A DNA stretch of 64,000 bases from Eurosta solidaginis (GCF_040869045.1 NC_090324.1:192198028-192262027), one strand, 5' to 3'. Shown: positions 11,137 to 21,952, counted from the first letter of the stretch. Notes: generated by a model not told the origin, from the letters alone. Numbers and translations: made by a program.

Positions 11137-11278
11137 TGGCTCAATCAAATTTTTTTTCGATACTGATGATTTTGATATATGGAAGTCTATATCTATCTCG
11201 ATTCCTTTATACCTGTACAACCAACCGTTATCCAATCAAAGTTAATATACTCTGTGAGCTCTGCTCAACTGAGTATAA

Positions 11279-13114
11279 TAATAAATGATACCCAAATAGA
11301 TCTCGGACACGGTGGATGCCCTTAAACTGGTGCTGCAGTTTTGAACTTAGTCAGTCAAGCAGTTAGCATGCAGCGCGCCATTAACTGCGCTTCAAGCTAG
11401 GTTGCGAATCCTATGTTAGTGCTGTTTTATTAAATTTCAATCACAAACGAGTCAAAACTAGTTAATCTATTTAGTAAATGAAAAAAAAAAAAAAATGGCT
11501 TCCAGCATTTAAAGACTTTATTGCTGCATACTACCTACTATTTTATTAAGTGAAACTGGTGTTGCAGCAGGCCTATGTTTAGCGGCCTTGCTGTTGTTGT
11601 TGTAGCTGGTGCTGTTGCAGCAGGCCTATGTTTGGCGGCCCTGTGGTTTTTCTTGTAGCTGATGCTGTTGCAGCAGGCCTATGTTTGGCGGCCTGCTGTT
11701 GTAGTTGTTGTTGTAGCTGGTGCTGGTGGTAAGCCTGATGGATGTTGCGCGTTTGGTTGGCGCTGCCGATGGGGTTGCGGTTGTGATTGGCGCAGTTGGT
11801 GGTGGTTGCGCTCGTGGTTGTGGCGTCGCAACTGTTGTGGTTGCGTCTGGTTTTATTAGCGCGTGGTGTTGGCGCTGTTAATAGTGGCCGTTTCCGTTGG
11901 TATTGTCTTCGTCGTCGTAATCGTCGTGTAGTTCTCAATAATGGCGGCTATCGTGTATTCTCTGAGCAAGTATCGGTTTAAGCACACACATAATAATTTT
12001 AATGGCGATTTTAAATATGCACTATTTTTATATATGAAAATATATGTAAAACCTGCACTTTAATTAGTGCTTACTTGACTTTGTTGGCTGTTATATATGA
12101 CGTTACGTTAACAATACAAAATGACTCGTTTCTTTGTGCTATTTTGTAAGTGGTTTCAGTGTGCAAGCAAATGGTTAACAGGTTGTCGTCGTTATATTTT
12201 CTTGCAATACGAACTCCGAGGATTGCTTGTCTCCCCTTTTTTTTTTTTTGTAAATATTTTAACACTCCGCTTAAAAGTTTTTTTAATAACGAAGTTTAGT
12301 TTTACTAAACTGGGTTTGTGTGTTTTGTTTGCTAATGTTGCATGGTTTTCATTTAGAAGTTTCCACCTGCAGCTAGGCTTAATACAGCGCTAATATAGCA
12401 ACAATACAACAACTGCGACGCACCAACGACACCAATAGCAATGACACCGGCCAAATTTTTTTTTGTTTTTGGGCTATATTTTATACCGACTTGTCCACTT
12501 GTTAGCTTATTTACTTGAATTTTCTTTGGGTTCTCGTTTATTTTCGTTCGAACTATACTCAATTTAGCGTTACTTATAAATTAAATGTGAGCAAATATTA
12601 TTGAAAGGTACAACCTTTCGCGACCACCACGCTGCAAGAAAAAGACCTTGCTCTTTTTTTATCTTCTGCCCAAAAATGGCCACACACGCCATGGTTGAAG
12701 AAAAAATGTATTCCATTATTGCGACTGCGCAGTGGAACGGCGCCGTTAAATTACATGATTTAACTGTGGTTGCCATGGTGGAACCATACAAGGTGGTAGT
12801 CGCGGTGACATATATACTTTGTTTTTGTGGACCGATGGACTAATGTCAAATTGGTACTGCGCTGAAAGTTAATGTGTCAATTCGTATGAAACTACAAGTC
12901 AGCTGTCACCTTGTATAGTTACGCCATGGTAGTTGCCGTTATTGGGAATTTTTCCACACCATTGGATTATTTCGCGATGCCACCTGCGCGAAATTAACAA
13001 AAATTTGCTTTAACCACCCCAGGCAGACATGAGTGAGGGTGAATCCTACCTTTTTCCCCATCACCAGCCAACTGGTACGTTACAAGGGTGACTCTCCCAA
13101 GTGGACCATAACAA
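11279..13114. repeat. duplicated locus, copy 1, right part
   Basis: Matches about 44375-46693 throughout, with indels. The last shared bases are ACCATAACAA (ending at 13114 and 46693), after which the copies diverge completely. It contains a GCTG-rich minisatellite (11557-11716) and imperfect inverted words around GCCATGGT and ACCTTGTAT (12770-12935). The short reading frames are not kept in register between the two copies, so I see no gene. About 360 bp present in copy 2 (44605-44960) are absent here. Confidence 0.75.
11557..11716. repeat. minisatellite, three units (copy 1)
   Basis: Three units of about 52 bp built on TTGCAGCAGGCCTATGTTTG and a GCGGCC-CTGCTG-(TTG)n tail. The equivalent array in copy 2 of the locus (44957-45236) has five units, so repeat number changed after duplication. 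Confidence 0.75.
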
Positions 13115-13635
13115 ACGCTTTGGAGACCTGACGATGAAGCGAACAGGAAACCGGTTCATCTGTGGGAAGCCACTTCCAGGAACCTCCGATGCCAAGCAAC
13201 GTGGGGCACGACTTACCCCTAAGATAAGGGTCTCAGAGTCCTACTGCGAAGCTAGCCAGGCAACAAAAGGTCCATCAAAAAAATCAAGTCAAATAATAAA
13301 TTAATTTTGTTTCTTAGTTAAAAGGCTTTGCGGCGATTAGACATTTGTTATGGAGAACTCGTCAAAACTCCGTATGGTTCTAGTGGTTATCGTCCCCCAC
13401 AGAAAAGCAAAAAAAAACATATGGGTGTGCAGACATTTTGATAAAGGAGAACTCGTCCAAACTCCGTAAGGCTAGTCCAACCCAAGCGTGGACTGTCAGG
13501 CTGTTCACGGTTCTCGGTGAGAACGCGTGTGAACACCCTATGAAATCGTTGCTCGGGGACAGAAAAAAAGGTCCAATTGGTACTTTTATATAAAAAAAAG
13601 TCTATTTGTAATTTAGCAAAAACGTTCTTGAGGGT
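13115..13635. other. unassigned 520 bp downstream of the Osvaldo-like pol
   Basis: No gene seen. It holds two copies of a GGAGAACTCGTC..AAACTCCGTA word (13351-13373 and 13446-13468), itself a near-palindrome. The region lies where the 3' LTR of the minus-strand element should be, but it does not resemble the DNA beyond that element's primer site, apart from a short CCATAACA match. The 3' LTR is therefore unproven or lost. Confidence 0.5.
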
Positions 13636-14330
13636 TTATTGTGGACGAATATCCGAAGCATGGAAACGACCTATCAATTTCCCGTTTAGGTCCTCGAGAT
13701 CATACAATGTATTGCCTATTTTCGGAGCACTCGACACTTAAGATATTTTGGCAGGAATTTGGCGATAATACCCTGTTTGAAGTTACTCAAAGCAAAGTTT
13801 TTCCGGAAAACTTCCTGGCCTTCCCTGTAGTTGACCTGCCTAGAGCGCTTGTTATAGGTGGTTATTCCCCTATCTTTTGCCTGATCTAAATTTCTACGGT
13901 TCTGCTCACGAATATTAGTTAACTTGACAGCTCTCCTCACTATCGTAACCTGGTCTTCCCGAAGGCTGCCGAGTTTCTCTAAAATATTGTACGCTGAGGC
14001 ATGTTGGACCATATTTTGGCCATATAATGCAAAGTATGGAGAGCACTGAATAGCCGTATGGAAGTCGCTTCTCAACACTGATAGAATTTAAGGTATATGT
14101 TTATCCCAATCACCCCATAATTTTCTAAAAATTGGTTCATTTCCTTCGAGATAAACTGTTTACCATTATCACTATGAATAAACTCAGGGACCCCTACAGC
14201 TGGAAAAATTTCTGAAGCGAAGTAATGTGTAACGTTAACGGTTGTGGCTCTCTGCATGGGCTTTAGTTAAACGTATTTTGAAAGACGGTCCAATACTATA
14301 AAAAGAAATTGATTTTACCGCTTAGATCTC
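13636..14330 (-). pseudogene. pol: integrase core and C-terminal domain, with active-site deletion
   Basis: Three broken minus-strand frames. At 14250-14330 the start of the core has a frameshift and a stop. At 14072-14257 the second catalytic Asp is present (FIHSDNGKQF), but the frame then jumps from ENYGV to DWDKHI within a few bases. The roughly 45-50 residues that normally separate these, including the catalytic Glu, are missing. The C-terminal part (13716-14078) resembles the corresponding part of the 28150-31587 polyprotein (EGQEVFRKNFALSNF). It shifts frame once more near 13725 and ends with FHASDIRPQ and a stop at 13636-13638. Confidence 0.8.
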
Positions 14331-14923
14331 GGATAAAGCCCTAGAAAATCGCAATATAGTCGCTGAAATGGCCTTTCGGATGCAAAGGTATTCTCTATAG
14401 GCGGTATCGACTGCTGATTAATGGGTTTTACTGCTTTGCAAGTGTCACAACGCTGGACGTAGTCCCTGACGTCCTTAGCCTGCTGTGGCCAAAAGTAATT
14501 TTGCCGGACACGTTCTAAGGTTTTCTGCCACCCGCCATGGTAACTCCGGTTAGCGTCATATGCTAATCTCACTGCTTCCTCAGTCAACCCTTTCGGCAAC
14601 CACAAATGCCACAGCGAGTCTTCTTCCCCTTCCACCCCCTTACGAAATTTAACTCTTTTGAAAATTATGCCATTCACCACTCGTACGTCCGGAAGCGACT
14701 CCTCGTTTTCGGTGATGGTCCTAATCAAATCTAGAAATTCGTTACTGCTAAATTCGGGAGAGACTAAATCTATTTTCGCGGGTGTGGTAGTGAAAGTTAA
14801 CTCATCGGCATCAAACCGCGAAAGCGCATCGGGTACTACATTCAGGGTGCCTTTGCGAAGTTCCATTCTAAAGTAGTATCTTTGCAGCAGGAGCGACCAC
14901 CTCGCTAACCTCCCGCTCAAGTC
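14315..14923 (-). pseudogene. pol: end of RNase H and integrase zinc-binding domain
   Basis: In frame with the preceding RT/RNase H segment, but separated by one TAG codon (14924-14926). It starts in the RNase H tail (DLSGRLARWSLLLQR, NVVPDALSRF) and continues to the H2C2 integrase domain (AYDANRSYHGGWQK, YVQRCDTCKAVK). It then enters the integrase core entry (RLYCDFLGLYPRS), which carries the first catalytic Asp, and ends at a frameshift at 14315. The nearest relative in the window is the matching part of 29659-31587. Confidence 0.85.
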
Positions 14924-15855
14924 CTATTGCGTCATCAACCACTTGAGGCTGGAGTGGTCCGTGATAATCCGAAACGGTAATCCTTCAACATAGGGTCGGA
15001 GGCGCTTCACGCTGACTATGGCGGCGAGACATTCCAGCTCGGTTACTGTATAATTTCGTTGAGGATTATGCAGCTTTTTCGAAACGAACGCGATTGGATG
15101 CTCAGCGCCCTCATCATCGACCTGGAACAACACACCGCCAACACCTATTTTGGATGCGTCGCATTGGATTACAAAATCTTTGGAGAAAGCGGGTTGGGCC
15201 AAGACAGGCGCGGAACGCAAAGCTACTTCAAGTTTTTCGAAGGCCTCTGTAGCTTCAGCGGTAAGTTTGAAGGAGCCTGATGACTTACGAAGGCAGTCGG
15301 TCAAGGGACCTGCCAAGTCAGCAAAATTGGTAATAAATGCCCTGTACCAATTGGCCATGCCCACCCTACGCACCTGCCGAGGGGATTTAGGGATCTGAAA
15401 GTTCGGCATCGCTTCTATTTTCTCTGGATCCACTTTCAAGCACCCGCTGCCTATCAAGTACTCTAAGTATCGTATTTCCTTCTGACAAAATTTGCTTTTC
15501 TTTACGTTTATTGTCAGACCTGCGTCGGTCAAACACTTTGCCACTTCAGCCAGCAACTTCAGGTGGTCCTCAAAGTTCGTACTGAACACCATCAGGTCGT
15601 CCAGGTAGACGAAGATATTCTCCCGCAGTCGCGAAGGGATTGCCTTGTCCATCAGCCTACTCATAGTCTGCGGTCCATTGCACAGACCAAAGGGCATTAC
15701 CTTGAAGTGGCACAGAGGCCTCCCCGGAACCGCGAATGCTGTTTTTTCCTTGGAGGACTCCGTCAATTTGATCTGAAAGAACGCGTCCTTCAGATCAATG
15801 CCACTAATAAATTGCGTATCCTTCAGTCTGCTCAATAAGCCGTTAATATGAGACA
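14924..15855 (-). pseudogene. pol: reverse transcriptase palm and RNase H
   Basis: A 300-residue open frame with FISGIDLKDAFFQIKL, VMPFGLCNGPQ, the intact catalytic box FVYLDDLMVFS, the thumb (KKSKFCQKEIRYLEYLIG), and RNase H (IQCDASKIGVGGVL, ELECLAAIVSVKR, ITDHSSLKWL). Its start is separated from the RT fingers by a 1-base frameshift near 15855. Its end is a TAG in the middle of RNase H. Catalytic residues of both RT and RNase H remain readable, so decay has been by indels and stops rather than active-site replacement. Confidence 0.85.
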
Positions 15856-16893
15856 GCGGGTAGTTACCGCGTCGAACTTCCTGGAATCTATGCCCAACCT
15901 AACTTTACCTGGTTTCCGGACCAGTACAATAGGACTACACCACGGAGAGTTCGATTCTTCTATTACTCCCAATGCGAGTAGCCTGTCTAATTCGCTAAAA
16001 GCTTCGGCTTGTCTTGGTGACGAAAGAGAGTAATGTTTGCTTTTTATAGGAAAAGCATCAAGAGTATCAATGTGATGCTCCACTAACTTTGTTTGCCTCA
16101 GACCTAGCTTTTCAAAGGAAGGAAACGTCTCTATGACCTTTTGTAAATCTCTTCGCCGGGTTGGTGGCAAATCGTGGAGATTAAGTTCTTCGTCCTTTAC
16201 ATTGCTAAGCTCTTGCACTCTACACTTTGGAATATTTCGGGAGCTAACGCAAATGCTCTCCAAAAGAAGTGTGTGGAGAAGTGAAGGAACAAGGTAAAAA
16301 CGAATAACCTTGGTGGTATTCTTGAAGGTGACCGGTAAATATGTCGAGCCTAAGATTTTTTGCTTGTTGCCACCCGCGGTATATATGAATGCATGTAAGG
16401 GCTGATAGTCGAAACCGTTATCTTTTAAGAATTCTACACCATTCTTCCCCAAGATGGAGACGTTGGCTCCCGAGTCCAACAACCCTACAATAAAACTATA
16501 TTTTATTTTTGCCCTTACGAGAAGCCTTTCATCCTCTGTAAGCGTTAACGTGGTGGTTTGCAGCAATCTACGCTCCTGTACTCTTCGGCGGTATCTTTTC
16601 CTGCACCTCAATACATTTTCTGATACCGTTTGATTTTCAAAAATCGCATGTCTTACTCGCTCATACCTATGTTCCCTTTCTTCTAGATTGAGTGGAGAAT
16701 GCATCTGGCAAGCGGCATCGTTATGCTGGCGTTGCAGAATTCTAGTTGGTTCGCCCATCGCGGATGAGGACGTCTGACTATCGGAGTCAGAACTATTGGA
16801 ATTATCCGTACTGTCAGGGAAATTTACTATTACATTTGGGTATTCTTTCGCCAGGGTGCTACTACTCCTCGGAAGCTCATCACCTCCATGCAA
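15832..16893 (-). pseudogene. pol: aspartic protease and reverse transcriptase fingers
   Basis: A 353-residue frame. Residues 125-140 carry GLLDSGANVSILG, a retropepsin active site with DSGA. Residues 290-345 carry the RT fingers (LLALGVIEESNSPW, SPIVLVRKPGKVRLGID). The N-terminal 100 residues are a polar linker. It runs out of frame near 15855. The layout, with protease following a long polar linker, matches 28150-29649 of the long-LTR element. Confidence 0.8.
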
Positions 16894-16967
16894 CCCTGTA
16901 CATGCGAGAGACCCACCCTCTGATTCAGCGCACGGGACGACGCCTCGAGCACTGGCTGGTATGGGGG

Positions 16968-18416
16968 CTATGACGCCGAACGAGGTTCCCCCGCCTTCTC
17001 GCTCGGGTACTGGTTTCCCTGCCTGCGATGGTCTCTAGGGCATTTTGGAGTAAGTACTCCCTTATACCCACATTTAAAACAAAACGAATTCCTAATGGGT
17101 GCCTCACAGTAAATATAAGAATGCCCCATAGCCTGACAATTCCAACATTGGATTCCTGAATAGTCCGGTTTCCTGTTACGTCGATACTCCAACACCTCTC
17201 TCTGTGGGTCAGCTTCGCAGTCCCCGCTTTCCATCCTCATGTCCGGGGTTATCGTGCGGGCCTCGTTCACGTGCCGTCCTGGGTAAGTGGCTCCCAACAA
17301 CTTGCTTTCTTTCAGCACTTGTTCTCCTTTGCGTGCTGCATCGCGTAGATCATGGAGGGTCCTCACTTCCGCGTTGAAAAGCATCAGCTTAAGGCTACTG
17401 TTGACGTTCCTTTTTATGATGTCAATCAGTAAGACCTCTGAAATGGGTTCTTTTAAGCGCACATTCAAGGAGATTATGTCCGTGTGGAACGCGTCATAGC
17501 ACTCACTTAGCTTTTGCTTACGCATGGAGATCTCCATCATGATCTCGTGGTCACTTTTTAGAGTACCGAACTCCCTCTTTAAAGAATAGCACAAAAAGTC
17601 ATATGTCGCGATTGGGTTTTGTTTCGTAAACAACCAGTACCACACTTCGGCCCGCCCAGAAAGGAATAGGTGGAAACTAGCCATTATTTGGTCGTCAGAA
17701 CATTGTGTACGCTCACACAGGGTGTTTAGCTTGAACAGAAAATCCGCCACGCTTCCAGTACCGTCGAACAATATTTTCCACTCCTGGGGTTTCACTACTA
17801 TGCTGCTCGGAGCAGGTTTTAATTGGGGTTACTACCGCTGGAAGTGGGTTACATTCCGTTCTAATCGCGTTCCTTTTCGAATTCATGGTTTGTTGGGCAG
17901 ACTCGAGAGCTGCGTTGAGTTGGTCCATGTTTTTTCGAATCGTCCCCATTTCCCTCCGCATTTCTTCCTGCGAGGTCCGAAAAAGCTGGTGTAACACTTC
18001 CACCTACTCTCCACGAGGAGCTTCGGTATGAATCCCTGGGGTATTCACCCTATCGCCTGCAGTTTCTCCAAAACTACCATGATTTAGTGCAAGGCACTAG
18101 CTCCGTCCAGTGCATACGTCAACACATTGGTCATTAGCCCCGAGATATTATGCACGTTCATCAGGGGCGCGTTAAGATTACTGGTGCTTCCCGGTCTATC
18201 CAATTTTTCGCGCTGGTCGTTTAGGTCCGAGCCTGCATTTGTCCCCGCGGGATCTCCATATTGACCACCTACTGGGGTATAAACCACCAAGGGACGCTTG
18301 GCCTTTCAAAAATCCCCCCTATTATTGCTACCCCGGTGCTGGTGCACTCTAAAGTTTGCAGCACTCCCGAACGGAGTATTCCGGCCCGTTTGCCCAAATG
18401 ACTGGTCACGCGACAT
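16968..18416 (-). pseudogene. gag: Gag of the Osvaldo-like relic
   Basis: The likely start is ATG at 18414-18416 (MSRDQSFGQTGRN). The frame hits a TGA near 18305, a frameshift near 18080, a TAG at about 18004-18006, and another shift near 17790. It then stays open to 16968. The Gag core (FDGTGSVADFLFKLN, LFLSGRAEVWYWLF) matches the type seen at 26738-28219. Two zinc-knuckle regions follow: CWNCQAMGHSYIYC is a normal CX2CX4HX4C, while CFKCGYKGVLTPKC lacks the His. No RING finger is encoded at the N-terminus, which is Gly/Asn/Arg-rich instead. A small frame at 16925-17107 overlaps the C-terminus. Confidence 0.75.
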
Positions 18417-18859
18417 TATAATCAGGAAGAAATTTGTAAATTGTTAAATCTTAGTATTGGTATCTCAAAAAAAAAAAACTTTTGTTTAAATCAAAACGTA
18501 ATGCAGCTCGGGGTTAAAGAAAAAGGTTCACCCCCCCCCCCCCCCCCTTCACCCTATATTATGGACGATGATTGGTTGAAATAAATAAAAATATCTATAT
18601 ATATATAAAAAAATTTTGCGCGGGGGACAAAAAAAATCGCGAGTATACATACAATCAATATTTATTCGATAATCGTATCGAATAATAAAAAAAAAACCTG
18701 GAAAGAAGCGATTATTTAAATATACTCCTTATATAATCAGGTAAGAACAATATAGGTGTCGATGTGAATGCTGACATCCCATCATTAGAAGGCCGAGGTA
18801 TAAGAAAAAAAATGTTGCTACAAAAAAAAAAATTCAACACAAATCCATTCATACTTGTC

Positions 18860-18929
18860 CCTAGTGCTCCCAACCGCTATGCGAAGGGGTCTTAGGGGCC
18901 CACCTCAGAGACTGGTTGGGGCCACTAGG
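18860..18929. repeat. hairpin 1 of the structured leader (16-nt arms)
   Basis: CCTAGTGCTCCCAACC (18860-18875) faces GGTTGGGGCCACTAGG (18914-18929): 16 positions with one mismatch and one wobble. The loop holds CGCTATGCGAAGGGG, related to CGCAACGCAGGGGC in hairpin 2. Confidence 0.75.
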
Positions 18930-18954
18930 GTCAGCTCCAGGCACACACAGGTTG

Positions 18955-19022
18955 GTCCCAACACACCCAGCCGCAACGCAGGGGCGGTCTCCAGGAGCTC
19001 ACCCCTGGGACTGGTTGGGGGT
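18955..19022. repeat. hairpin 2 of the structured leader
   Basis: CCCAAC (from 18958) pairs with GTTGGG (from about 19014). The interior carries CCGCAACGCAGGGGCGG and ends GACTGGTTGGG. The loop words and closing motif recur in hairpins 1 and 5, so these are repeats of one module. Confidence 0.6.
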
Positions 19023-19036
19023 GTAGAAGGCCTCCT

Positions 19037-19117
19037 GTCCATCTACCCTGGACACCCCCCTGCCTCCACCGCTATGGGTGGGGCGGCTTAATTGCCCGCT
19101 CCCCAGACTGGTAGGAC
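19037..19117. repeat. hairpin 3 of the structured leader
   Basis: GTCCATCTACC (19037-19047) faces GGTAGGAC (19110-19117), interior CCACCGCTATGGGTGG. It shares the CCGCTATG and GACTGGT words with hairpin 1. Confidence 0.55.
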
Positions 19118-19134
19118 AGGAAAGGGTGCCGCTC

Positions 19135-19209
19135 GAATCCCAGCTCAACCCGCCACAATCCAGGTGGCATTCGGTGCAACCACCTGAGACGTGGGCTGAG
19201 CTGGGATCC
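19135..19209. repeat. hairpin 4 of the structured leader (13-nt arms)
   Basis: GAATCCCAGCTCA (19135-19147) faces TGAGCTGGGATCC (19197-19209), 12 of 13 pairs. The interior has a second stem, CAGGTGG against CCACCTG. Confidence 0.75.
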
Positions 19210-19516
19210 TACTACACACACACACACGCACTCTCACTCTAGACAACAAAAGACACTACAAATATTCGGCAAAAGAAATTTATACAGTTTAAACTCAAAA
19301 AAAATTAAAACCCAATTAGCGGACATATATATACCAAAGCCAACTAACGTACAACATTCAGAAAAACAAAAACCCTAAATATACAAAAAAAATAAGTGCA
19401 TGCAGCACTGCCTCACCGAGTGAAATAATAAAATCCGGAGGACACGACGTTCAGTCACGTGGAACCCTCCGCTACTGCCCCCGATGACCACTCCGGACAA
19501 CCTGATCTGTCCAACC

Positions 19517-19573
19517 ATCCCACCGCAACGCAGGTGGCTGCTCCTGCGGCTACTCACCTCGGACTGGTGGGAT
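19517..19573. repeat. hairpin 5 of the structured leader
   Basis: ATCCCACC (19517-19524) and GGTGGGAT (19566-19573) are perfectly complementary. The interior repeats CGCAACGCAGG from hairpin 2 and ends in GACTGGTGGG. Confidence 0.7.
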
Positions 19574-19574
19574 A

Positions 19575-19593
19575 GTCAACTTCACAAGTTGAC
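19575..19593. repeat. hairpin 6 of the structured leader
   Basis: GTCAACTT and AAGTTGAC form a perfect 8-bp stem over a 3-base loop, 30 bases from the primer site. Confidence 0.7.
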
Positions 19594-19622
19594 CCGGACT
19601 GACCCTCGCAACCAGCGCTTCA

Positions 19623-19641
19623 GGCCCCACGTTGGGCGACA
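19623..19641 (-). promoter_or_regulatory. tRNA-Lys primer-binding site (one mismatch)
   Basis: The minus strand reads TGTCGCCCAACGTGGGGCC. It differs from the tRNA-Lys complement by one base (TGTC for TGGC). The same site, without the mismatch, lies at 25994-26011 in the long-LTR element. Confidence 0.75.
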
Positions 19642-20160
19642 TCTGTTATGGTTTCGCATCTAAAATGGATCAGCAAGGAAGGCAGTCGGCATGATCTGGT
19701 GGTGCACAGTAGCTAGTCATGTCGGCTGGGTTGGGTTCTTGCCAACCTTGCTGTCCTGCGCCATAAACAGAAAAAAGGTCATATCATGCCTTTTAAAAAA
19801 AACTGACAAAAGGCGCAGAACTAATTCAAAACGCTCAAATTCAAACTAAAACAACATCCGGCAGAACCGGATGCCACGGACAGATCGTTAAAATATTCAA
19901 ATTCAAAATTCAAAAAAAAAAATGCACGCAAAAAAATTTAACCGAACCGGAAATGACCGATTACCATTACTGAAAATCTAAAACAAAAAAAAGCTGAAAA
20001 TTGTAAAGAAAAAAAATTGGCCGAATATACATATGGGGCGCCGCGGGTGTTGTTGCGACGCCCGGTGCTTATTCCCACCCTCAAAACCATGGCCACGGAC
20101 GCACCTGATTTTCAGTGGCCCCTTACCTGTGTACCCTATATGCCTTCTAAATGACAAGAA
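19642..20160 (-). repeat. putative 5' LTR of the Osvaldo-like relic (limits uncertain)
   Basis: Non-coding DNA beyond the primer site. On the minus strand it ends CCATAACA just before the primer site, a plausible LTR end. No second copy was found, so the right-hand limit is not proven. GC-rich patches at 20035-20070 and A-rich runs are all that can be seen. Confidence 0.4.
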
Positions 20161-20451
20161 ACATCAGCATTCCCATTTATAATACAGATTTATTTATAAT
20201 TCATTATAATTGAAAAGTTATTCCGTACTTATAGCTTATGCAAACTAATATAAGGGAAACCCTAAGCAAAAAATCTCAAAGTTTGGCTAATCTCATATTC
20301 TTTTCAAAAAAGATTTTAGTTGCAAGGTTAGCGGAAGGCCATAGATATAATGAAGTAGGGGGTGGAGGAGTAAAAAAAATCGCTTTATTTTGTTTTATTC
20401 TACTTTATTATAGGTTGTTTTATAGTAGGTTAGTTTATTTTATTTCAGTTT
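20161..20451. other. unassigned A+T-rich DNA
   Basis: No gene or clear repeat. It holds either the rest of the relic's LTR or flanking DNA belonging to copy 2 of the duplicated locus; the matching part of copy 1 is outside the window. Repeated TTTATTTTA words begin near 20385. Confidence 0.4.
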
Positions 20452-20624
20452 TTCTTATTTTAGTTTATCTCATTTTATTTTATTTTATCTAATTTTAGTT
20501 TATCTCTTTTTTTAATTTTATTTTAGTTCGTATGGTATTTGAACATTTAGTTGACTTTATTGTAGTTTATGTTAGTTTATCTGAATAGTGCTATCCCTTC
20601 ATTATCTTACTCTATTCTATTTTA
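20452..20624. repeat. duplicated locus, copy 2, left part
   Basis: Matches 6954 to about 7130. It is intact across the point where copy 1 carries the inverted family A fragment, and itself ends where the family B array begins (T^T junction at 20624/20625). Confidence 0.8.
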
Positions 20625-21952
20625 TTATACTTTTCATGAAAATAAAATGGTATATTAATTTCGTCACGAAACCCAAAATTGTAAGTCCTTAAAGGAAAAT
20701 AGATAGACCCACCATTAAGTACACCGAAATAATCAGGTTGAAGAGCTGAGTTGATTTATCCATGTCCGTCTGTCTGTTTGTATGCAAACTAGTCCCTCAA
20801 TTTATGAGGTATCTTGATAAAATTTGGTGAGCGGGTGTATTTGGGTGTCCGATTAGACATTTGTCGGAACAGGCCGGATCGGACAACTATAGCATATATC
20901 CTCCATACAACCGATTTTTCAGAAAAAGAGGATTTTTGTAATATCTTACTCAATTTAACAGAATGAAGCTTCAAACTTCACCATATACTTTCGTATATTG
21001 AACATATTGTTGCCTGACAAAATTGATGAGATCGGTGGTATATATAGTATATATCCCCCACAACCGATTGTTCAGATAAGAAACTTTTCGTAATTACTGC
21101 CCTATTTTAAGAGCTAGAGGCTTCAAATTTCAACGAATGCTAACGTATATAGCATATATAGTATATATATGGTGGTATATATAGTATATATATATATTTT
21201 CGCAATTTTAGCCCCATTTTAACAGCTAGAAGCTTCAAATTTCACCGACTGCTTACGTATATGGCATATATTGTTGCCTGGAAAAATCATAGAGGTCGGT
21301 TGTATATATAGTATATATCTAATACAACCGATTTTTCAGACAAGAAACTTTTCGTACTTTTTACCCCATTTTAACAGCTATAAGCTTCAAATTTCACCGA
21401 TTGCATACGTATTTAGTATATATTGTTGTGTCAAAAAATCATAGAGATCGGTGATATATATAATATATATATATATAGTATATATATAGTTTTTTTGCGA
21501 TTTCGGCCCCATTTTAACAGCTAGAAGCTTCAAATTTCACCAAATGCTTACGTGTATAGCATACATTGATGTCTGAAAAAATCATACAGATCGGTGGTAT
21601 ATATAGTATATATATGGTGGTATATATGGTATATATATATATATTTTTTCGCAATTTTAGCCCCATTTTAACAGTTAGAAGCTTCAAATTTCAACGAATG
21701 CTTACGTATATAGCACATATTGTTGTCTGAAAAAATCATAGAGATCGGTGGTATATATATTATATACTTCATATAAACTGTCATTTTTGCCCCTTTTTTA
21801 CGGATAGAAGCTTCAAAATTCATCAAATTTCATCAAATAGTTACGTTTGCGTCATATATTTTTGAAATACCTGATTCGTAGTCATGGTTTTTACATTCAG
21901 ACCACAAAAAACGCGAAGCTTTGCATCCTCACACAAAGTACTTACCTATTTT
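20625..21952 (+). repeat. family B monomer 1
   Basis: Starts with a slightly diverged head (TATACTTTTCATGAAAATA). It holds several tandem units with GATCGGTGGTATATATAGTA, CAACCGATTGTTCAGA and GCTAGAAGCTTCAAATTTCA, then the common tail ending CACACAAAGTAC-TTACCTATTTT, where the next head begins. Confidence 0.8.

Larger units (their letters stand above)
7526..11278 (-). mobile_element. complete DINE-1/helentron-like non-autonomous element (family A)
   Basis: The empty site in the second copy of the locus (around 44375) sets both ends. Read on the minus strand the element starts TTATAC and ends CTTACTTG, and it is inserted between two T residues with no target duplication. A 13-bp inverted repeat lies just inside the ends (ATACTCAGTTGAG at 7566-7578, CTCAACTGAGTAT at 11264-11276). 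A hairpin, GTTCGG..CCGAAC (7543-7560), precedes the CTTACTTG end. A 128-bp tandem array (7640-9960) and a GGAC microsatellite (11098-11136) lie inside. Subterminal inverted repeats, 3' hairpin, T^T insertion and internal tandem repeats are the published features of helentron-associated DINE-1 elements. It carries no transposase or Rep/helicase gene. Confidence 0.75.
18417..19622 (-). other. structured 5' leader of the Osvaldo-like relic
   Basis: This 1.2 kb holds a C17 run (about 18531-18547), A-rich stretches and a markedly GC-rich block at 18855-19210 and 19490-19620. The GC-rich block contains at least six potential hairpins, listed separately. GC-rich reading frames across it (for example 18855-19091 plus) follow from the hairpins and are not credible genes. 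Confidence 0.65.
13636..20160 (-). mobile_element. decayed Osvaldo-like Ty3/Gypsy element with tRNA-Lys primer site
   Basis: On the minus strand: possible 5' LTR (from 19642 rightwards), tRNA-Lys primer site (19623-19641), a hairpin-rich leader, gag (18416-16968), then pol (16893-13636). Gag and the integrase C-terminus are recognisably related to those of the 22986-34630 element, but this Gag has no RING finger. Many stops, frameshifts and a deletion through the integrase active site make it a dead relic. The outer LTR limit is unresolved between 20160 and 20450. The Osvaldo/Ulysses assignment is inference from the primer site and Gag/Pol type. Confidence 0.75.

Noticed and set aside
11579..11938. 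Gln/Thr/Arg-rich minus-strand frame, with a similar frame at 45150-45497
   Set aside because: Ends are alike, but the middle lies in different frames in the two copies of the locus, and it follows from the GCTG minisatellite. I read it as non-coding.
12570..12843. Overlapping 70-80 residue frames in the duplicated locus
   Set aside because: The copy 2 equivalents (46072-46318) are shorter or shifted, so coding is not conserved.
13115..13635. Possible 3' LTR of the Osvaldo-like relic
   Set aside because: Beyond a short CCATAACA-type match it does not resemble 19642-20160.
18855..19091. GC-rich plus-strand frame in the Osvaldo-like leader
   Set aside because: It overlies the hairpin modules on the strand opposite to the element and has no domain.
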